From positions 124,001-188,000 of the forward strand of contig JAPOWQ010000025.1 in assembly GCA_026707585.1 (NCBI GenBank): a DNA stretch of 64,000 nt. Direction: 5' to 3'. This document shows, one piece after another, positions 60,757-64,000 of the stretch (positions are counted from its first letter, which is position 1; each line of letters begins with the position of its first letter). Under the pieces are notes generated by a model. It had not been told where the DNA came from and did no database searches. It saw only the letters and a list, made by a program, of their open reading frames with translations. The translations under genes and the position numbers were made by a program. This stretch comes from Chloroflexota bacterium (lineage in GTDB: Bacteria > Chloroflexota > UBA11872).

Positions 60757-62171
60757 TGGCCAGAAATCCATTAGATCAAACTCTCGACACCATCCGCAGT
60801 CGCATTGAATCGCATCGCGGCGAGGGAGTCTCTGAGGAAGGCACCAAGATCGCCCTCATTAATCCGTTGCTGCGAGACCTGGGCTGGGATACTGAGAATC
60901 TTCGCGAGGTCTCTCCAGAATTCTCTTCATCAGGCGGTCGTGTCGACTATGCTTTAATCATTGATAATCAACCTCGTTTGCTTGTCGAAGCCAAGGCGCT
61001 AGATATCAATCTAGACAATCCAAAGTTGGCGATGCAGCTCACCGTCTACGCCGTCACGACTGGCGTAAGATGGGCGGTATTGACGAACGGCGACGAGTAC
61101 ATTATTTTCAATGCTTATGCGGAAGTTCCCATCGAAGAAAAAGTCTTTACGAGAGTCCGCATTAGCGATGAACATGTCCATTCCGCACAGGTCCTGAGTC
61201 TTCTCTCGCGAAGCGCAACGCTGAACGCTCTCCTCGATGCACACTGGCAGGAGGAGCTCGCTAAACGAGAGCGACAGCACGTCGATCAGAAAGTATTGGA
61301 CGCTCTGCGGGGATTGTTCGTGAAAGAACCGCCGGACGCATCCCTTGTGCGTCTTCTACGTAGGCAAGTTAGCGACCTGGCTCCCAGTGACATCAGAGAG
61401 GGTCTGCGAAGGACCATCGCAACGTTCGAGTCATCGCCTGACGAAGAGGTCAAGTCCAGAGTCCCTAAGCCCGTGAACCCTCTGATCTCGAAGCCTCCAC
61501 CAGCGGAATCCAGAGCATCAGACATGCCTGATACAGTCGTCGTACCCGCCCGTGAAAGAAATTTTCACGACACTTTCCTTGGTGAGAACCGCTGGTATGC
61601 AGTGAACATTAGCGAAGAACTGATTCCCCGTATGAAGTACATCGCGGTCTATCGGACAACGCCCGTATCGGCAATTACGCACATCGCACCGGTCAAGTCG
61701 ATAGAGCCTTGGGAAGGCTCGGAGAAGTTTGTAGTCAATTTTAGTGAGCCAGCCGGAGAGATTGGCCCCATCAAGCTAGGACGTGGTATACCCCCGGCAG
61801 GTCGACGCTACACGTCCAAAGCAGCCCTCGAAGCGGTTACGAGCATTGCCGACCTCTGGGGAGTTAATCCAAAGGCCGAGCTTAAGCAGATCATTGACGC
61901 GCAAATCCTGAATCCGCCGCTCGAGGTATTCGCAACCTACCGAGGGCAGAAGCAAACAGCCCGAATTGAGCGTGACGGAACTCTAACGTTTCAGAGCCAG
62001 AAGTATCAGTCGCTATCGGGAGCCGGAGCTGCTGCTAAACGCGCAGCTGGATACACGGGGCCGAAGCCTGCTACCCAAGGATGGACCTTTTGGAAGTTCA
62101 TAGATGAAGACGGGCTTGGCAAACCTATAAACGCTCTGCGTAGGCGATTCCTGAAGCAGCAAGAGTCCTAG
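60756..62171 (+). CDS. HsdR_N-type nuclease domain protein with C-terminal RAMA-like domain
   Basis: 471 residues from the ATG at 60756. The N-terminal 200 residues are the type I restriction R-subunit N-terminal domain: PLLRDLGWDTENLREVSPEF, then PD-(D/E)xK residues Asp64 (RVDYALI), Glu78 and Lys80 (LLVEAKAL), then QLTVYAVTTGVRWAVLTNGD. A middle segment (DTFLGENRWYAVNISEELIP, KYIAVYRTTPVSAITHI) is unassigned. The C-terminus (GTLTFQSQKYQSLSGAGAAA, TQGWTFWKFI) fits the RAMA/DUF4357 type associated with restriction enzymes. No helicase, HsdM or HsdS follows. The gene is clearly less GC-rich than its surroundings, so horizontal acquisition is likely. Confidence 0.82.
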   Translation: MARNPLDQTLDTIRSRIESHRGEGVSEEGTKIALINPLLRDLGWDTENLREVSPEFSSSGGRVDYALIIDNQPRLLVEAKALDINLDNPKLAMQLTVYAVTTGVRWAVLTNGDEYIIFNAYAEVPIEEKVFTRVRISDEHVHSAQVLSLLSRSATLNALLDAHWQEELAKRERQHVDQKVLDALRGLFVKEPPDASLVRLLRRQVSDLAPSDIREGLRRTIATFESSPDEEVKSRVPKPVNPLISKPPPAESRASDMPDTVVVPARERNFHDTFLGENRWYAVNISEELIPRMKYIAVYRTTPVSAITHIAPVKSIEPWEGSEKFVVNFSEPAGEIGPIKLGRGIPPAGRRYTSKAALEAVTSIADLWGVNPKAELKQIIDAQILNPPLEVFATYRGQKQTARIERDGTLTFQSQKYQSLSGAGAAAKRAAGYTGPKPATQGWTFWKFIDEDGLGKPINALRRRFLKQQES

Positions 62172-62671
62172 TCAAAGGACACACAACCCGACTCACCGAT
62201 CTCAGTCTAATCCTGTACACCTTGCCCCTAGTCTGGTATCGTCTATTCAAAGGTTCCCTCCCGATGACAAGAGCCCAAGGGGCTCTCTCCGGCAACGGAG
62301 TAGTCGGGAGGGTCACTCTTTCTCAGGACCAGAAGAGGAACCACGTCTTCGCGATCCGACTTAGATCTGTCCGACTGACAATGGAATAGAGTCTCTCGGT
62401 TGCGGGAATCAGATCCCCTTCGCCATCCGACTCGAAATATGCGACGAGACCCCTGGAATGAAGCCGACCGGCATCAGGCGAAGCGCGGATGCTGATCCTG
62501 GATCGAGAATCGAAAGCCAGAGAATTGTGCGGCCGTGATGCTCAGTCCTCGTGTGTGCGGCCTCCGCATGGACCCCAACCGGCACGACTCACCCGATGCA
62601 CCTGACCACACTTCCGCTGGTCGCGCCCACCGCGCGCGTATCATCACCTACGCCCACTACGTAAACACCCT
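62172..62671. other. 500-base gene-free stretch
   Basis: No supported coding region. It contains the folded RNA candidate at 62250-62345. Composition remains below the window's GC level up to about 62500, as in the preceding restriction-like gene. Confidence 0.5.
62250..62345 (+). ncRNA. Candidate structured RNA (three-way junction with GNRA tetraloop)
   Basis: Outer stem CCCTCCCGA (62256-62264) pairs with TCGGGAGGG (62304-62312), 9 bp. Inside it are two hairpins: AGAGCCC-AAG-GGGCTCT (62270-62286), and CTCCG-GCAA-CGGAG (62287-62300), whose loop GCAA is a GNRA tetraloop on the plus strand. A pyrimidine-rich tract (CACTCTTTCT) follows. GGTTCC (62252-62257) can alternatively pair with GGAACC (62337-62342), which would disrupt the outer stem. 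It does not match a riboswitch class I can recognise. It lies 330 bases before the gene at 62672. Confidence 0.5.
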
Positions 62672-63697
62672 ATGAACCTCGACAGCCGCACCTGGGACGC
62701 CCGCTACGGCCGCGGAATCCTGGCGGCGCACGGGCCCCAATACACCGACTACATCGCCATCACCTCGCCCAGCGCCTGGGCCGTCGCGGGGCCACACTTG
62801 CCCCATCCGCCACGCGCCCTCGAGTACCAGCGCGGCATGGGCGAGGACTACCTGGAGGATCTGGTCCAGCGCCTGCCGGATGCCGACCTTGTCCTCGCCA
62901 TCGGCGGCGGCAACGCCCTCGATGTCGGCAAGGTCGCCGCCTGGAAGCTCGGCAAGCCGCTCGTCATGATCCCCACCATCGTCTCCACCGGCGCCATCTT
63001 CCAGGCCCCCGTCGCCTTCCGCCGCGAGCCCGTCTGGCAGTTCTACTTCGACACCATCGCGCCCGAGTTCCTGATCCTGGACTTCGACGTCATCGCCGCC
63101 GCGCCCCCGCACCTCAACCGCGCTGGCATGGGCGAGTGCATCTGCCTCCTCGGTCACGTCGGCTCCTGGCGCTGGTGGGCCGACAACCGTTCCGACGGCG
63201 TCCCCTGGGACCAGTCCGCGGCCGACGCCACCATGGCCTGGATCCGCCGCCGCTGTGCCGAGTTTGCAGCCGGACTGGACGCCGAAGGCCGCCCCAACGA
63301 CGACGCCCTCCGCATCGCCAGCGAGGTCAACCGCGAGCGTTACGACATTCCCACCTACGACCTCAAGGTCTCCCACAGCATCGACCACACCTTCGTCATG
63401 GCCTTCGAGTGGGTCCAGGGCTTCGAGCTCATCCACTCCGAGGTCGTCTCTCTCGGCGCCCTCATCAACGCCTACGTCTACGAGTGGGGCTTCGACGAAA
63501 CCAAGGCGCTGCTGGACGCCTGCCAGGTGCGTTACCGCCCCGCCGACATCGGCTGCACGTGGGACCAGGTCAAAGCCGTCCTCGCCAACCTCAACGAGCT
63601 CAACGACCGCCTCGGCCACGGCCGGAACTGGTTCCACCTCAACTCGCTCTCCGACGAGTCGTTCCAGCAAATGGCGGCCGCGATCGACGCGCCCTGA
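62672..63697 (+). CDS. AraM/EgsA-like iron-type alcohol dehydrogenase family protein (glycerol-1-phosphate dehydrogenase-like)
   Basis: 341 residues. NAD-binding VLAIGGGNALDVGKVAAWK, then VMIPTIVSTGAIFQAPVA, as in glycerol-1-phosphate and sugar-alcohol dehydrogenases of the AraM/EgsA branch. Putative metal ligands: the position usually Asp in GxGD is Glu here (GMGECICLLG), with His residues in KVSHSIDHTFVMAFEW and ELIHSEVVSLGALI. The Asp-to-Glu change and the low similarity elsewhere leave the substrate open. It is followed after 33 bases by a Gfo/Idh/MocA gene, suggesting a sugar or inositol-type pathway and not archaeal-like lipid synthesis. Confidence 0.75.
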   Translation: MNLDSRTWDARYGRGILAAHGPQYTDYIAITSPSAWAVAGPHLPHPPRALEYQRGMGEDYLEDLVQRLPDADLVLAIGGGNALDVGKVAAWKLGKPLVMIPTIVSTGAIFQAPVAFRREPVWQFYFDTIAPEFLILDFDVIAAAPPHLNRAGMGECICLLGHVGSWRWWADNRSDGVPWDQSAADATMAWIRRRCAEFAAGLDAEGRPNDDALRIASEVNRERYDIPTYDLKVSHSIDHTFVMAFEWVQGFELIHSEVVSLGALINAYVYEWGFDETKALLDACQVRYRPADIGCTWDQVKAVLANLNELNDRLGHGRNWFHLNSLSDESFQQMAAAIDAP

Positions 63698-63730
63698 GTC
63701 GCCCATGCGTCCGCACCTGACGAACCAACC

Positions 63731-64000
63731 ATGACCAAGGTCCGCCTCGCCATCGTCGGCTGCGGCACCATCTCCCGGCTCAACGCCCCCGGCTACCTGG
63801 AACACCCCCACTGCGAGGTCGCCGCCCTCTGCGATCCCGCCCCCGAACGCGCCCAACAACGCGCCGCCGAGTGGAACATCACCCCCCGCATCTACACTAG
63901 CTACGACCAGCTCCTCGACGCCCCCGACATCGACGCCATCGAACTCCTCACCCCAACCCCCCTCCACGCCGACCAGTCCATCGCCGCCCTCGAATCCGGC
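63731..64000 (+). CDS. Gfo/Idh/MocA-family oxidoreductase, 3'-partial
   Basis: 90 codons are visible before the window ends. N-terminal Rossmann fold: RLAIVGCGTISRLNAPGYLE, then VAALCDPAPERAQQRAAEW, YTSYDQLLDAPDIDAIELLT and PTPLHADQSIAALESG. This is the NAD(P)-binding half of the inositol dehydrogenase-like family. The catalytic domain lies beyond the window. Start at the ATG at 63731. Confidence 0.9.
   Translation, partial: MTKVRLAIVGCGTISRLNAPGYLEHPHCEVAALCDPAPERAQQRAAEWNITPRIYTSYDQLLDAPDIDAIELLTPTPLHADQSIAALESG

Overview
This is a 64 kb chromosomal segment of a high-GC bacterium. The best guess is a Chloroflexota-like organism (SAR202, Dehalococcoidia or Thermomicrobia type), but the assignment is tentative. 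It rests on three things: the repeat family behind the SpoIID domain at 48699-50600 (GH-V/F-GFL...GYPIS...V-QYF motifs), the PP2C-like/one-TM/beta-propeller protein at 11046-13457 with DUF3105 and DUF4129 proteins nearby, and the family-level gene content (ThyX, RarA, YebC-RuvCAB, an AraM/EgsA-like dehydrogenase). Genes are densely packed, often overlap by 1-44 bases, and switch strand frequently. Several promoters end in a TATACT-type -10 box, and at least two transcripts look leaderless.

Layout. 1-977: tandem Phd/VapC modules, the first with a decayed toxin. 1033-1403: frameshifted glyoxalase-like relic. 1455-7929 (minus): rarA, then DUF4129, DUF58 and MoxR (an envelope/chaperone-type module), then a secreted HtrA-type lipoprotein protease. 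7996-10743: a small conserved-looking gene coupled to nadC, then ogt and a second MoxR. 10901-10971: tRNA-Gly(CCC). 11046-16679: PP2C-like sensor/propeller protein, infC without rpmI-rplT, an unknown gene, aspS. 16666-20173: esterase, then a decaying accessory region with mazEF, a truncated DUF4160 gene, DUF2442, brnTA and an HsdM C-terminal relic. 20174-25046: two half-size ABC exporters (probably a heterodimer) and an AI-2E-family permease. 25137-33393: uvrC, an ArsB/NhaD transporter, a nucleoside phosphorylase, several unknowns, DUF3105 and gnd. 33500-34419: transposase scrap next to a truncated glycosidase-like gene. 34730-41185: yebC-ruvC-ruvA-ruvB-acylphosphatase-FecR-like-acpS-nnr, one compact plus-strand run. 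41218-45176 (minus): recX, plsY, der, plsC, cmk (phospholipid synthesis and ribosome assembly). 45487-46739: three tandem paralogues encoding tiny coiled-coil, tail-anchored membrane proteins. 47041-50600: a TPP-dependent decarboxylase-like enzyme and the SpoIID protein. 50671-51926: intact IS481-type element inserted between the arms of a REP-like repeat. 52050-53012: thyX.

53214-59523 looks like a metal (probably copper) handling cluster: a DtxR/MntR-type regulator divergent from a Tat lipoprotein with a His-rich stretch and a thioredoxin-like CX4C domain, a small secreted anchored protein, a CopC-CopD-Ig-like-cytochrome c fusion, a protein with two HxH-bearing repeats, and a His-rich membrane protein. 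A 15-base palindrome lies over the -35 of the divergent promoter.

59666-64000: a methyltransferase, then a relatively AT-rich island with a standalone HsdR_N/RAMA-type protein. A 500-base gene-free stretch follows and holds a well-formed three-way-junction RNA candidate (62250-62345). The window closes with an AraM/EgsA-like dehydrogenase and the start of a Gfo/Idh/MocA oxidoreductase. The best candidates for something undescribed are the copper cluster, the tail-anchored trio, the structured RNA and the HsdR_N-RAMA protein.
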